DNA of 64,000 nt from Paludisphaera mucosa (GTDB taxonomy: Bacteria > Planctomycetota > Planctomycetia > Isosphaerales > Isosphaeraceae). This document shows positions 16,254-25,207 of this stretch, one piece after another. The notes beneath the pieces are model-generated. The model saw nothing but the letters and a program-made list of their open reading frames with translations, was not told the origin of the DNA and searched no databases. The DNA lies in NCBI RefSeq assembly GCF_029589435.1, contig NZ_JARRAG010000001.1:672808-736807 (forward strand), read 5' to 3'. The stretch's first letter is position 1. Every line of letters starts with the position of its first letter. Both the position numbers and the translations under genes were made by a program.

Positions 16254-18035
16254 CTACGGACCCGAGGACGCGGCCTCGGTGGAGGGCGCGCATCGAAGGG
16301 TCTGCGTGAAGTCTTCGAAGAATCGGGCGATCAGGCGGCCCGAGAAGTGCGCGAGGATCGGCAGGTGGAACAAGGGGTTGGAGGTCGCGAAGACGAGCGG
16401 GAGCACCGCGTCGCCGACCCGGTAATCGACCCGCGCCGAGACGGCCTCGCCGGCCTTCAGGGGCCAGAAATCGGCCACGTCTTCGCCCAGGATGACGTAC
16501 CGGTGCGACAGGCCCTCGAACACGACCCGGCGGTTCTCGCGGTCGAAGAAGGCGACGCCCAGGTCGTCGCCGACGAGCTTCGACTTGCTCGATTTGCCGT
16601 CCTGGAGCGAGAGGATCCGCCGCGGCAGGTCGGGCCTCAGGTCGAGCAGCGAGCCCGGCCGATTCCGGAGCCGTCGCTCCACCATCCGCCGCCAGGGCCG
16701 GACCCCGCCCGTCCAGAAATACAGGCCCGGCAGGCCGAAGACGCAGAAGCCGACGCCGAAGATCACAAGGAGCGTCCGGCCCAGAGGCGACGCCTCGCCG
16801 ATCATCAAGGCGGCCACGCCGACGCCGAACGAGGCGAAGAAGCCGGCCATCAGGCCGTACTGGACCAGGGCGATCCGCCGGGCCGCGCTCCGCAATTCGC
16901 CGGGGCCGTCGTCCGACGCCGGCAGGCAGAGCGACGTCCGAGCCTCGTCCAGGTTCGCGGCCGGCCGATTCCCGCAGCTCGCGCGGCTCGCGGCGACCGC
17001 CGGGTCGCGGAAATCGCCGGTCGGCGGCGCGGGGGGCGGGGCTTCCAGCAAGGCGCGAGGTTCGGAGGCGAGCCCGATGCGCTCGAGCGATTCCTGCAAG
17101 GCCGAGCCCTTCGCGGCCGGGACGGGCGTCGGCCCGCTCGCCGGCCGCTTCAGCTCCGGAAATTCGCGGGCGACGGCGTCCATCTGGTCGAAGGGGATCT
17201 CGCGCTGGAGGATCAGGTTCGCCTTGCCGCCGCCTCGGCCCAGGAGCACGCTGACGAACGCCGGCTCGTCCGGATCGGAGGCGAAATGCTCGATCCGCAG
17301 GAGGACGGTCGGCATGTTGACGTCGGCCTTGCTCGTCGTCCAGGGCAGGGCCCCGATCGCGGCCCAGTCGCCGCGGTCGACGGCGGCGAGCACCTGCTCG
17401 GTCGTCGCGATCGGCAGGCTGAAATCGGTCGAGTCCGCCCATCTCCGGAGTCGTTCGGAGAAGGCCCGCGACGCGGCCGACCGCCCGACGGCGACCGCGA
17501 TGCCGACGACGAGCAGCGTCTCCGCGCCGAAGAAGAGGCCGTTGAAGCCGACGTCGAACCAGCCGGGCGGTCGCGCCGCCTGATTTTTCCCGCGGTCGCG
17601 TACGTCGACCGGCCGGCTCGTCCGGCACCGGAAGACGACGTAGCCGGGGAGGCCGGGCAGACCGCCCATGGCCTCCGTGATCGCGACCATCGCCGGGCCC
17701 CGCGCGACCACGTTGACGAGATAGCTGATCTCCCAGTAGCCGGCGTAGTACGCGAACGCCAGCAGCAACCCCACGAAACCCGCGAATCCCCGATTGCGAC
17801 AGCGACCGCCCCGCACCACCAGCCAGACCATCCCGAACACGGGCGCGCCGAGGATCAGGGGCGTGATCAGGTAGAAGTAAAACCGACTCTCGGCCCTCAG
17901 GAGCAGGAAGGCCATGACCAGGGCTACGACGGCGCCGACGAGCAACAGGGGGACCAGCCGCAGGAGGTCGATCCTTCCGCTCGGAACATAGGTCGCCGGG
18001 GCCTCCTGCGCCGGTTCGACGTCTTCGGGCGTCAC
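16254..18035 (-). CDS. Hypothetical polytopic membrane protein
   Basis: The family of this 593-residue protein is not recognised. Four hydrophobic helices occupy the first third (LVPLLLVGAVVALVMAFLLL, then FYLITPLILGAPVFGMVWL, a glycine-rich helix near 85-110, and FFGAETLLVVGIAVAVG). A soluble domain of about 200 residues follows, then two further helices (FFASFGVGVAALMIG and LLVIFGVGFCVFGLPGLYFW) and a C-terminal soluble domain of about 170 residues with beta-strand character. GTG at 18035 is chosen because GGAG lies 8 nt upstream and the frame above it belongs to the kinase gene in another frame. It follows the FGGY kinase by 44 nt. Confidence 0.78.
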   Translation of the reverse strand: MTPEDVEPAQEAPATYVPSGRIDLLRLVPLLLVGAVVALVMAFLLLRAESRFYFYLITPLILGAPVFGMVWLVVRGGRCRNRGFAGFVGLLLAFAYYAGYWEISYLVNVVARGPAMVAITEAMGGLPGLPGYVVFRCRTSRPVDVRDRGKNQAARPPGWFDVGFNGLFFGAETLLVVGIAVAVGRSAASRAFSERLRRWADSTDFSLPIATTEQVLAAVDRGDWAAIGALPWTTSKADVNMPTVLLRIEHFASDPDEPAFVSVLLGRGGGKANLILQREIPFDQMDAVAREFPELKRPASGPTPVPAAKGSALQESLERIGLASEPRALLEAPPPAPPTGDFRDPAVAASRASCGNRPAANLDEARTSLCLPASDDGPGELRSAARRIALVQYGLMAGFFASFGVGVAALMIGEASPLGRTLLVIFGVGFCVFGLPGLYFWTGGVRPWRRMVERRLRNRPGSLLDLRPDLPRRILSLQDGKSSKSKLVGDDLGVAFFDRENRRVVFEGLSHRYVILGEDVADFWPLKAGEAVSARVDYRVGDAVLPLVFATSNPLFHLPILAHFSGRLIARFFEDFTQTLRCAPSTEAASSGP

Positions 18036-18079
18036 GGGGCGTTCTCCGCAAATCGGGGGGCGGGCGAGGGCCTGGAACG

Positions 18080-19600
18080 TCACACGGGGTCGTTGAGCCT
18101 TCGATAGAGGTCGACGTAGCGGGCGAACAGCTCGTCGTAGACGTCGACGTGCTTCGGGTTGGGCTCGACGACGCGCTCGACGGCGACCATGGCCTGGGCG
18201 GCCTCGTCGAAGTCCTTGTAGACGCCGGCGGCGACGGCGGCGGTCATGGCGGAGCCCAGGGCGCACGACTCGCCCTCGCGGGTCAGGTGGATGGGCTTCT
18301 TGAGGACGTCGGCGTGGATCTGCAGCCAGAGGGGCGACTTGGCGCCGCCGCCGCCGATGAAGACGCGCTCGACCTTCAGGCCGAAATGCGAGGCGTCGTC
18401 GAGGATGTGCCGCGTCCCCATGGCGGTCGCCTCGTAGAGGGCGCGGAAGACGTGGCCGGGGCCGTGCGCCAGCGAGAGGCCGACGATCGCGCCCCGGGCC
18501 TGCGGGTTCTTGTAGGGGGAGCGGTTCCCCTGCCAGTCCTCGCGGACGACGAGCCCCTCCGCGCCCGGGGGGACGACGGCGGCCTTCTCGTCGAGGATCG
18601 TGTAGACGTTGACGCCGCGGGCGTCGGCCTCGACCTGCTCGCGGCCGGCGAAGTGGCGGCGGTACCAGTCGAGGATCGAGCCGGTGGCGGTCTGGCCGGC
18701 CTCGATCGTGTACAGTCCCTCGACGGTCGCGTCGGGGTAGCAGCCGCCGGCGCCGGAGCCGAAGACGCCGTCGCGCGTCTGCGCCAGATGGCAGGTGCTG
18801 GAGCCGACGATGAGCGCGACGTCGCCGTCGCCGGTCGCCCCCAGGCCGAGCATCCCCAGGTAGGCGTCGATGCCCCCCTGGGCGACGGGCGTGCCGGCCT
18901 TGAGGCCCAGTTGCTCGGCTGCCGAAGTGCTCAGGACGGCGTCGCCCTTGCCCAGGGGGACGATCGCCTCGGGCCACTTGGCGGGGAGGTCGTGAAGCCC
19001 GACGGCCGCGATCATGGCGAGCGGCCAGCCGCCGTCGGGGCGGGCGTAGTTCCACTTCACGGCCAGGTGGTTCAGCGAGAGCGTCCACGCCCCGGTCAGC
19101 CGGTGCATCATCCAGTCGGTGCATTCGACGATCCGCGCGGCGCGGTCGAACGTCTCGGGTTCGTTCCGCTTGAGCCAGAGGGCCTTGGGCAGCATCCACT
19201 CGGGCGAGACCCGGCCCGAAACGTAGCGGAGCACGGGGTCGCCCGTGGCGCTGATCTCGTCGGCCTCGCGGAAGGCCCGCTGGTCCATCCAGAGCAGCGC
19301 CGGCCGCAGGGGCTCGCCGTCGATCCCGCAGGCGACGACCGTGCAGGCCGTGCAGTCGAGGCCGATCGCGACCACCTGGTCGGGGCTCGCGCCGGCCTTC
19401 GCGAGCGCGGCCCGGGTCGCGGCCTTCGCGGCGCGCCACCAGTCGCGGGGCTGCTGCTCGGCCCAGGAGGGCCGGGGGTAGGTCGTCTCGATCGGCTCGA
19501 CGCCGTAGGCCACGGTCTTGCCGTCGAGGTCCACCAGGGCGGCGCGGAGGCTCTGGGTGCCGACGTCGAGCCCCAGGACGATCGGTTGATGGCTGCTCAT
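18080..19600 (-). CDS. FGGY-family carbohydrate kinase
   Basis: This 506-residue sugar kinase has the N-terminal phosphate loop VLGLDVGTQSLRAALVD, the WMDQRA and VECTDWMMHRLTG motifs, and the C-terminal signature GGGGAKSPLWLQIHADVL. FGGY kinases phosphorylate ketoses or polyols with ATP. TACTVVACG and IVGSSTCHLAQ suggest the ribulokinase/xylulokinase side of the family, but the exact sugar cannot be fixed from sequence alone. The ATG at 19600 starts 31 nt after dtd, and the membrane protein gene follows. No isomerase or transporter for a pentose is adjacent. Confidence 0.9.
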   Translation of the reverse strand: MSSHQPIVLGLDVGTQSLRAALVDLDGKTVAYGVEPIETTYPRPSWAEQQPRDWWRAAKAATRAALAKAGASPDQVVAIGLDCTACTVVACGIDGEPLRPALLWMDQRAFREADEISATGDPVLRYVSGRVSPEWMLPKALWLKRNEPETFDRAARIVECTDWMMHRLTGAWTLSLNHLAVKWNYARPDGGWPLAMIAAVGLHDLPAKWPEAIVPLGKGDAVLSTSAAEQLGLKAGTPVAQGGIDAYLGMLGLGATGDGDVALIVGSSTCHLAQTRDGVFGSGAGGCYPDATVEGLYTIEAGQTATGSILDWYRRHFAGREQVEADARGVNVYTILDEKAAVVPPGAEGLVVREDWQGNRSPYKNPQARGAIVGLSLAHGPGHVFRALYEATAMGTRHILDDASHFGLKVERVFIGGGGAKSPLWLQIHADVLKKPIHLTREGESCALGSAMTAAVAAGVYKDFDEAAQAMVAVERVVEPNPKHVDVYDELFARYVDLYRRLNDPV

Positions 19601-19631
19601 GAGAGAGGTCTCGTCGGGAGGGGGGGATGGC

Positions 19632-20081
19632 TCAGAAGAGGCGGCGGCTGTCGATCAGGAAGGTCACCGGGCCGTCGTTCACCAGCTCGACGGCCATCGT
19701 CGCGCGGAAGACGCCGGTGGCGACCTCGAGCCCGGAGTCGGCGACCCGCCGGGCGAATTCGAGATAGAGGGCCTCGGCCTTCGCCGGCTCGGCGGCGTCG
19801 GTGAACCCCGGTCGGCGGCCGGCGCGGCAGTCGGCCATGACGGTGAACTGGCTGACGACGAGGACGCCGCCGCCGACGTCGACGACGCTGCGGTTCATCT
19901 TGCCGGCCTCGTCGTCGAAGGCGCGGAGGTTCACGACCTTGTCGGCCAGGCGGGCGACGTCCTCGGGCCCGTCGTCGCGGGCCACGCCGAGCAGGACCAG
20001 CCAGCCCCGGCCGATCGCGCCGACGGTCGCGCCTTCGACCGCGACCGAGGCGCGGGTGACTCTCTGGACGACGGCTCGCAT
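19632..20081 (-). CDS. dtd: D-aminoacyl-tRNA deacylase
   Basis: This 149-residue Dtd begins [17 protein letters not shown] and carries the two active-site motifs: SQFT in [19 protein letters not shown] and the cross-subunit GPVT in [11 protein letters not shown]. The enzyme hydrolyses D-amino acids (and glycine from tRNA-Ala) off mischarged tRNA. ATG at 20081 is the conserved family start; an in-frame ATG 7 codons upstream is not favoured. It is probably the first gene of a dtd-kinase-membrane protein transcript. Confidence 0.96.
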   Translation of the reverse strand: MRAVVQRVTRASVAVEGATVGAIGRGWLVLLGVARDDGPEDVARLADKVVNLRAFDDEAGKMNRSVVDVGGGVLVVSQFTVMADCRAGRRPGFTDAAEPAKAEALYLEFARRVADSGLEVATGVFRATMAVELVNDGPVTFLIDSRRLF

Positions 20082-20259
20082 CGGACCCTGGCTCCTCCGC
20101 ACGGACCTCGCTTCGCCGACATCTTAGCGGGCGCGAGAGGCCCGCGGTAGGGCGTGCGGCCTTCCGGGTGGCCGGGCGGGCGGCGAGTTGCTAACCTTTG
20201 TGAGCCGCGGCCGGGGGCCGACGAGACGGCGAACGGGGCGGGGGACGAGGAGGCGGGCC

Positions 20260-21330
20260 TTGGAAGACGCGTCGAAACCGAAACGGCTCCGGGTCGGGGT
20301 CGTCGGCCTGGGCCGCCTCTGGGAGAGCCGCCACAAGCCGTCGCTGCTGCGACTCCAGGATCGGTTTCGCATCACCGCGCTCTACGACCAGGTCGCCCGC
20401 CGGGCCGAGATCGAGGCGCAACAGCTCGGCTGCGCCGCCTGCGAGGGCCTGGCGAGCCTGATCGAGCGGCCCGACGTCGACGTCGTCTACCTCCTCTCGC
20501 CGCAATGGTTCGGGCTCCACCCCGCGCACCTGGCCTGCGCCGCCGGCAAGCCGGTGTACTGCGCCCTGCCGCTCTCGGGCGACCTGCCCGAGCTGGAGGC
20601 CCTGGTCGCGCGCGTCGAGGAGACGGGCGTGGCGTTCATGCCCGAGTTCGCGAGGCGTTGCTACCCGGCGACGCTCCGGCTCCAGGAGCTGCTGGCGACG
20701 ACCCTGGGAAAGCCCCGGCTCGTGATGGGCCAGTCGCGACTCTACGGCTTCGACCGCTACGCGCAGCCCGGCCCGACCACGCAGGTCGTCCCCGTGCCGC
20801 TCTCGATCGACCCGGGGAGCTACCTGCTCGACTGGTGCGCGTTCGTCTTCCGCGCCCTGCCGACCTCGATCGGCTCGACCCGATCCGTCGTCCTCCCCGC
20901 GACCGGCGACGAGGCGGGGGAGCCCGACTTCGAGAGCTTCACCGCCGCCTTCCCCGGGGGGGCGACGGCTCAGATCTCCTACGGCCGCTACCACCGCGCG
21001 GAGTGGGGCGACGCCAGCCGATTCCTCCCCCCCGCGGGCTTCCAGGTCTTCGCGGAACGCGGCGCGGCGTGGGTCGAGATGCCCGACCGGATCCAGTGGT
21101 GGGACGCCGACGGCGGCCACGAGGAACGCCTGCCGCTGGAGCCCACCGTGGGCGACGTGCTCAACGAGCAGTTCTTCAGGCTCGTCCACAAGGCCCCCTC
21201 GCTGGCCCCGACGGTCCGCGACGCCCTGGAAGTCGCCCGCCTCGTCCACGACCTGGAGCGAAGCCAGGGCGAGGGCCACGCGGTCGAAAGCCCGGGCGCG
21301 TCCGTCGAGTCCGCCTCTCCCACGAGCTAG
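20260..21330 (+). CDS. Gfo/Idh/MocA-type oxidoreductase
   Basis: This 356-residue protein has an N-terminal Rossmann domain (RLRVGVVGLGRLWESRHKP) and the strand VDVVYLLSPQ. The usual EKP motif of the family is replaced by KPVYCALPL, so the lysine of the classical active site is not conserved in place. A C-terminal alpha/beta dimerisation domain follows. The start is TTG at 20260, because GAGGAGG lies 6 nt upstream and no ATG exists before the Rossmann strand. The family oxidises sugar or cyclitol hydroxyls with NAD(P); the substrate is unknown and the altered motif may mean a non-classical role. It is 10 nt upstream of a membrane glycosyltransferase, so a role in cell-surface sugar work is possible. 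Confidence 0.82.
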   Translation: MEDASKPKRLRVGVVGLGRLWESRHKPSLLRLQDRFRITALYDQVARRAEIEAQQLGCAACEGLASLIERPDVDVVYLLSPQWFGLHPAHLACAAGKPVYCALPLSGDLPELEALVARVEETGVAFMPEFARRCYPATLRLQELLATTLGKPRLVMGQSRLYGFDRYAQPGPTTQVVPVPLSIDPGSYLLDWCAFVFRALPTSIGSTRSVVLPATGDEAGEPDFESFTAAFPGGATAQISYGRYHRAEWGDASRFLPPAGFQVFAERGAAWVEMPDRIQWWDADGGHEERLPLEPTVGDVLNEQFFRLVHKAPSLAPTVRDALEVARLVHDLERSQGEGHAVESPGASVESASPTS

Positions 21331-21340
21331 GACGAGCGTC

Positions 21341-23050
21341 GTGACCACCGAGCCTCCCAAACCCGGCGACCGCCGGCCGCTCGCCTGGACGGTCGCCGCG
21401 GCCGTCGTCGGGCTGGCGCTCGTCGGGCAGGCCGCGACGTCGTCGTCGGCGACCTACGACGAGACGACGTACCTGAACGTCGGCGCGCGGTGGTGGCGCG
21501 AAGGCGACCGGGTCGGGATCACCCGCATGGGCTCGCCCCTGCTGTTCTGGAAGATCCAGCAGGCCCCCGTCTTCTGGGCGCTCGACCGCCTGGGCCGCGG
21601 CGACCTGATCGACGACCAGCCTCGCCGCCAGGCCGAGCTGCTGCCGCTGGCGAGGCTGGGGGCCTCGTGGATCTGGCTCGCGGGGCTCGCGCTCGTGGCC
21701 TGGTGGGCCGGGCGGCTGAACGGGCCGTGGGCGATGGCCTACGCCGCCTGGCTGTACGCGCTGAGCCCGAACCTCGTCGCCCACGGCGCGCTCGTCACGA
21801 TGGAGACGCCCGTGACGGTCGCCACCACGGCCTCGTTCCTGGCCTTCTGGGGCTTCCTGACGACCGGCCGACGGCGCTGGTTCTGGGCCTCGGCGGCCGC
21901 CGCCGGGCTGGCCTTCTCGTGCAAGTTCACGGCCGCCGTCTACCCGCCGATCCTGGGCCTGGTCTGGTGGGCGGACGGGCTCTCGCGGGACGCGAATCTC
22001 GCGGGTCGCCTGCGGAGGACGGCCCGAGTGGCGATGGGCACGGGGGCCTTCGTGCTCATCATGCTGGCGAGCGACTTCGCCCTGACCGGTTTCGCGACGC
22101 TGCCGCTGAGCCCGCGATCGGGCCGCCACCCGAGCGCTTCGGGATGGTTCGGCGCGTTGGGGCCGCTCGCGGCCCGGATTTATGAGACGCCCATCCCCCA
22201 GGACTGGGTCGGCTTCGCCGCGCAGATTCGGCACCAGGCGTCGGGCGGGCCGGGCTACCTGCTGGGCGAGCGCCGGATGGGGGGGTGGCGGTACTACTAT
22301 CTCGTGGCGCTGGCCGTGAAGACGCCGCCCTTGATCTGGCTGCTGGCGGCCTGCCGGATCCGTCTCGACGGCCTGCGAGCGTGCCTGACTCGGCAGCCCG
22401 ACCGCATGCTGCTCCAGGCCGTCCTGATCTTCTTCCTGATCGCTTCGGCCGGTTCGTCTCGGAACTACGGAGTCCGGTATTTGCTGCCGATGGTCCCGCT
22501 GGCCGTCGTCTGGCTCTCCCGGTTGGCGCGCATCGAGGGCGAGGCGGGCTCCCGTGCGGTGAAGCTTCGCCGCCTGGTCCTGGGCGCCGGCCTGCTCGGG
22601 CAGGCGGTCGCCGTGGCGAGCGTCCACCCCGAGCCGCTGACGTATTTCAACGCGTTCGCGGGGGGCCGGATCGGCGGTCGGCTCATCCTGGCCGACTCGA
22701 ACCTCGACTGGGGGCAGGGGCTGAGGTCTCTGGGCCGGCTCCAGCGGGCCCGTCCCGAGTTCCGCGACCTCACGCTCTACGACTTCGGCGACGTCGACCC
22801 CGCATATTACGGGATCGCAGGCGACGTCCACGTCATCAACGCCGACGAGGGCCAACCGCCGCCGCCTCGGGTCGAGGACGTGTCGACGCCGTACCTGGCC
22901 GTCTCGGCCTCGCTCCAGCACGGCCCGTGGGGGCCCGAAGGGTTCTTTCGATCGCTCGACGGCCGGACGCCCGTCGCCTGGACCGACGACGCGACGATCG
23001 CGATCTACCGGACGGCCGACGTGAGGGCCGAACCGGCTCGGCCTCAGTAG
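21341..23050 (+). CDS. GT-C membrane glycosyltransferase (ArnT/PMT-like)
   Basis: This 569-residue protein has about nine membrane helices. The first loop carries SSSATYDETTYLNVG, where the DE-containing motif matches the catalytic acidic residue region of dolichyl/undecaprenyl-phosphate-dependent GT-C enzymes. The C-terminal soluble part contains SNLDWGQGLRSL, found in many planctomycete and acidobacterial members. These enzymes transfer a sugar from a polyprenyl phosphate to a protein or lipid outside the membrane. GTG at 21341 starts 10 nt after the oxidoreductase. Its 3-prime end overlaps the convergent zinc-ribbon gene by 7 nt. Confidence 0.85.
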   Translation: MTTEPPKPGDRRPLAWTVAAAVVGLALVGQAATSSSATYDETTYLNVGARWWREGDRVGITRMGSPLLFWKIQQAPVFWALDRLGRGDLIDDQPRRQAELLPLARLGASWIWLAGLALVAWWAGRLNGPWAMAYAAWLYALSPNLVAHGALVTMETPVTVATTASFLAFWGFLTTGRRRWFWASAAAAGLAFSCKFTAAVYPPILGLVWWADGLSRDANLAGRLRRTARVAMGTGAFVLIMLASDFALTGFATLPLSPRSGRHPSASGWFGALGPLAARIYETPIPQDWVGFAAQIRHQASGGPGYLLGERRMGGWRYYYLVALAVKTPPLIWLLAACRIRLDGLRACLTRQPDRMLLQAVLIFFLIASAGSSRNYGVRYLLPMVPLAVVWLSRLARIEGEAGSRAVKLRRLVLGAGLLGQAVAVASVHPEPLTYFNAFAGGRIGGRLILADSNLDWGQGLRSLGRLQRARPEFRDLTLYDFGDVDPAYYGIAGDVHVINADEGQPPPPRVEDVSTPYLAVSASLQHGPWGPEGFFRSLDGRTPVAWTDDATIAIYRTADVRAEPARPQ

Positions 23051-23640
23051 ATGTCGCGGCCGCGCGAGAGGCGGTCTTCGAGGCCGTCGGCCGCGGCGGC
23101 GATGCGGCGGAGGACGGCGGCGGCGTCGAGGGGGGGGAGAAGCTCGACGGGCAGGTTCTCGACGAAGACGAAGTATTCCTCGCCGCGGAGCACGCGGATG
23201 GCGAAGCAGCCGTCGATCATCCGGGCGTTGAGCTTGAGCAGGATCCGGCAGTCCCGCTCGACGGCCGGGCCGCAGACCGAGACGAAGCCGACGAGCGAGC
23301 GGCCCTCGGCGTCGACCCCGGCCGGGCCGACGTAGATCGCCTGCTTGCGGTCGAGGCCGAGCGCGACGGTCGTCCGCCAGCCCCGGCCCGCGGGGGCGAG
23401 CGGCCCCCCCGAGCGGGTCAGGAAGTCGTGGATGGCGCGGCCGACGTCGGGGTCGGCCGGGTCGGGGGCCTCGTACGGACCGAGGGCGTCGAGCCCGGCG
23501 TCGGCGTCGGGCTGCATGCCGCCGATCGGCAGCCCGCAGCCCGCGCAGAAGCGGTCCGTCTCGTAGTTCGACGACGTGCACCGCGCACAGACGATCGTCA
23601 CGGACGCCATCGCTCCGGCCCCCTCGGGATCGGATGTCAT
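23044..23640 (-). CDS. Zinc-ribbon hypothetical protein
   Basis: This 198-residue protein opens with a zinc ribbon (CARCTSSNYETDRFCAGCG: two CxxC pairs). An acidic linker follows, then an alpha/beta domain of about 140 residues (TVALGLDRKQAIYVGP, LVGFVSVCGPAV, YFVFVENLPVELLPPL) that I do not recognise. The ATG at 23640 overlaps the stop of the upstream secreted-protein gene as ATGA, so the two are coupled; a second ATG at 23610 is also possible. The C-terminal domain looks like a small binding or chaperone-like fold, but nothing fixes its role. Confidence 0.75.
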   Translation of the reverse strand: MTSDPEGAGAMASVTIVCARCTSSNYETDRFCAGCGLPIGGMQPDADAGLDALGPYEAPDPADPDVGRAIHDFLTRSGGPLAPAGRGWRTTVALGLDRKQAIYVGPAGVDAEGRSLVGFVSVCGPAVERDCRILLKLNARMIDGCFAIRVLRGEEYFVFVENLPVELLPPLDAAAVLRRIAAAADGLEDRLSRGRDIY

Positions 23641-24215
23641 TTGCCGCCCGCGTCGAGCGTCTTGATCAGCTCGTCGAACTGGGGGCTGATTTCCTTCATC
23701 GTCTTGTCGGGCCCGACCATCTTCAGGAAGTAGCCGAACTTGTCGGTGACGACGATCGCGCCCAGCAGCCGCGCGTTGGGCCGGTCGGGCTCGACGGGCA
23801 TGCCGGGGAAGGCCGTGGGATGGTACAGGCCGGAGATCTCCACCCGCGAGGCCTCGACGCCCTTGGCCTCCACCTTCTTGGTCTCGACCTCGGGTTCCTT
23901 GCCGTCGGCCCCCTTGAACTGCTTCTTCCAGCGCTCGACGTTGGCGTCGACCGAGCCGGCGCCGCCGGGGAAGACGTAGACGACCAGGTCGGCCGGGAAG
24001 TCGTCCCCCTTGATCGGGTCGACGCGGAGCTGCGCGGCGCGCATCTGCGAGGTGGTCGCGATCTTCTTCCAGCCGGCGGGGGCCTGGAAGGTCAGGCCTC
24101 GGGCCTCGATTGTCTGCGTCTTGGGGTCGTCGGCGGCCGCGAGGGCCGCGACGGCGGCCAGGCCGGCCGCCAGGATCGACCACCGGCGGGCGGTCTCGGA
24201 ACGAAGGGAATTCAT
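23637..24215 (-). CDS. Hypothetical secreted protein
   Basis: The 192-residue product has a signal peptide (RWSILAAGLAAVAALAAADDP, likely cleaved after AAA) and a compact domain with GLTFQAPAGWKKIATTSQM, typical of exported PsbP-like or surface-binding domains in Planctomycetes. No enzymatic motif is visible. It is the first gene of a two-gene unit with the zinc-ribbon gene (4-nt overlap) and lies divergent from the ThuA-like gene, sharing a 125-nt gap that must hold both promoters. Confidence 0.78.
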   Translation of the reverse strand: MNSLRSETARRWSILAAGLAAVAALAAADDPKTQTIEARGLTFQAPAGWKKIATTSQMRAAQLRVDPIKGDDFPADLVVYVFPGGAGSVDANVERWKKQFKGADGKEPEVETKKVEAKGVEASRVEISGLYHPTAFPGMPVEPDRPNARLLGAIVVTDKFGYFLKMVGPDKTMKEISPQFDELIKTLDAGGK

Positions 24216-24340
24216 AGCTCGGCCTCGCTGTTCACGGCTGTCGGGGACGCCGCCGCTTGCGACGCCCCGGGATTGCGAATACGCTGGCCCTGGCCCCCGG
24301 TTCTCGACTCGATCACCGCAATTCGCCAAGGAGCGCCGTC

Positions 24341-25114
24341 ATGACTCGGTCCGCGATCGCCTGGAGCTGCACGTGCCTGTTCCTCGCCGGGCCCTGGATC
24401 GCCCCGGCGATGGCCCAGAAGAAGGCCCCGGACGGCGCCAAGGTGCTCCTGCTCTCCGGCGGCCAGCGTCAGCACCACGGCTATCGCGACCAGGCATTCT
24501 ACCTGAGCGCGGCGCTGGAAGACACGGGCAGATACGAGGTCACCCAGACCGAGGAGGCCGCCGTCCTGGAGTCGCCCGCGCTCGCCAAGTACGACCTGAT
24601 CATCGGCCTGGCCGACCGCCGCGATCCCGAGTTCAAGATGACCAAGGCCCAGCAGCAGGCCCTTTTCGCCTACGTCCGGGGCGGCGGCGGCTACGTCTCG
24701 ATCCACGGGGCCGACAACTCTCCCGCCGACTGGGAGCCCGAGTGGAAGCCCATGCTGGGCGCGGTCTTCTCGCACTTCGGCCTGCCCGACGGCAAGGTCC
24801 GCAAGGGGGAGTACACCGTCCGCCTCGTGGATTCGTCGAGCCCCGTCGCCAAGGGGCTGCAGGACTTCCCGCTGAAGGACGAGCTGTACTACCACCTCCA
24901 GATCGAGCCCGACGTCAAGCCGCTGGCCGTGGTGGCGTACGAGGGCGTCGACTGGCCCGTGGCCTGGACCCGGACCTACGGCGAGGGCCGCGTCTTCCAC
25001 ACCGTCTTCGGCCACCGCGACTTCGGGCCGGGCAAAGACGACCCCCTTCGCGACCCCAACTTCGGCCGCCTGGTCCTCCAGGGGATCGACTGGGTCGCGG
25101 CGAAAAAGAAGTGA
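24341..25114 (+). CDS. Secreted ThuA-like domain protein
   Basis: This 257-residue protein has a signal peptide (CTCLFLAGPWIAPAMAQ) and a ThuA/glutamine amidotransferase-like fold: KVLLLSGGQRQHHGYRD, YVRGGGGYVSIHGAD and AWTRTYGEGRVFHTVFGHRD. The GGGxVxIH(G/S) motif and the final RVFHT...GH are family marks. ThuA was described in trehalose utilisation, but planctomycete ThuA-like proteins are numerous and mostly uncharacterised, often fused or linked to secreted glycan enzymes. AAGGAG precedes ATG 24341 at good spacing. Confidence 0.88.
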   Translation: MTRSAIAWSCTCLFLAGPWIAPAMAQKKAPDGAKVLLLSGGQRQHHGYRDQAFYLSAALEDTGRYEVTQTEEAAVLESPALAKYDLIIGLADRRDPEFKMTKAQQQALFAYVRGGGGYVSIHGADNSPADWEPEWKPMLGAVFSHFGLPDGKVRKGEYTVRLVDSSSPVAKGLQDFPLKDELYYHLQIEPDVKPLAVVAYEGVDWPVAWTRTYGEGRVFHTVFGHRDFGPGKDDPLRDPNFGRLVLQGIDWVAAKKK

Positions 25115-25207
25115 TCCGGCGCCCGGCTTGCAGCTAAGCTGGAGTTCCGAATCAACCTTTGTTTGACGTCCGACCCCGACACCCGGAAAAGCGGAGGCTC
25201 GCCCGCC

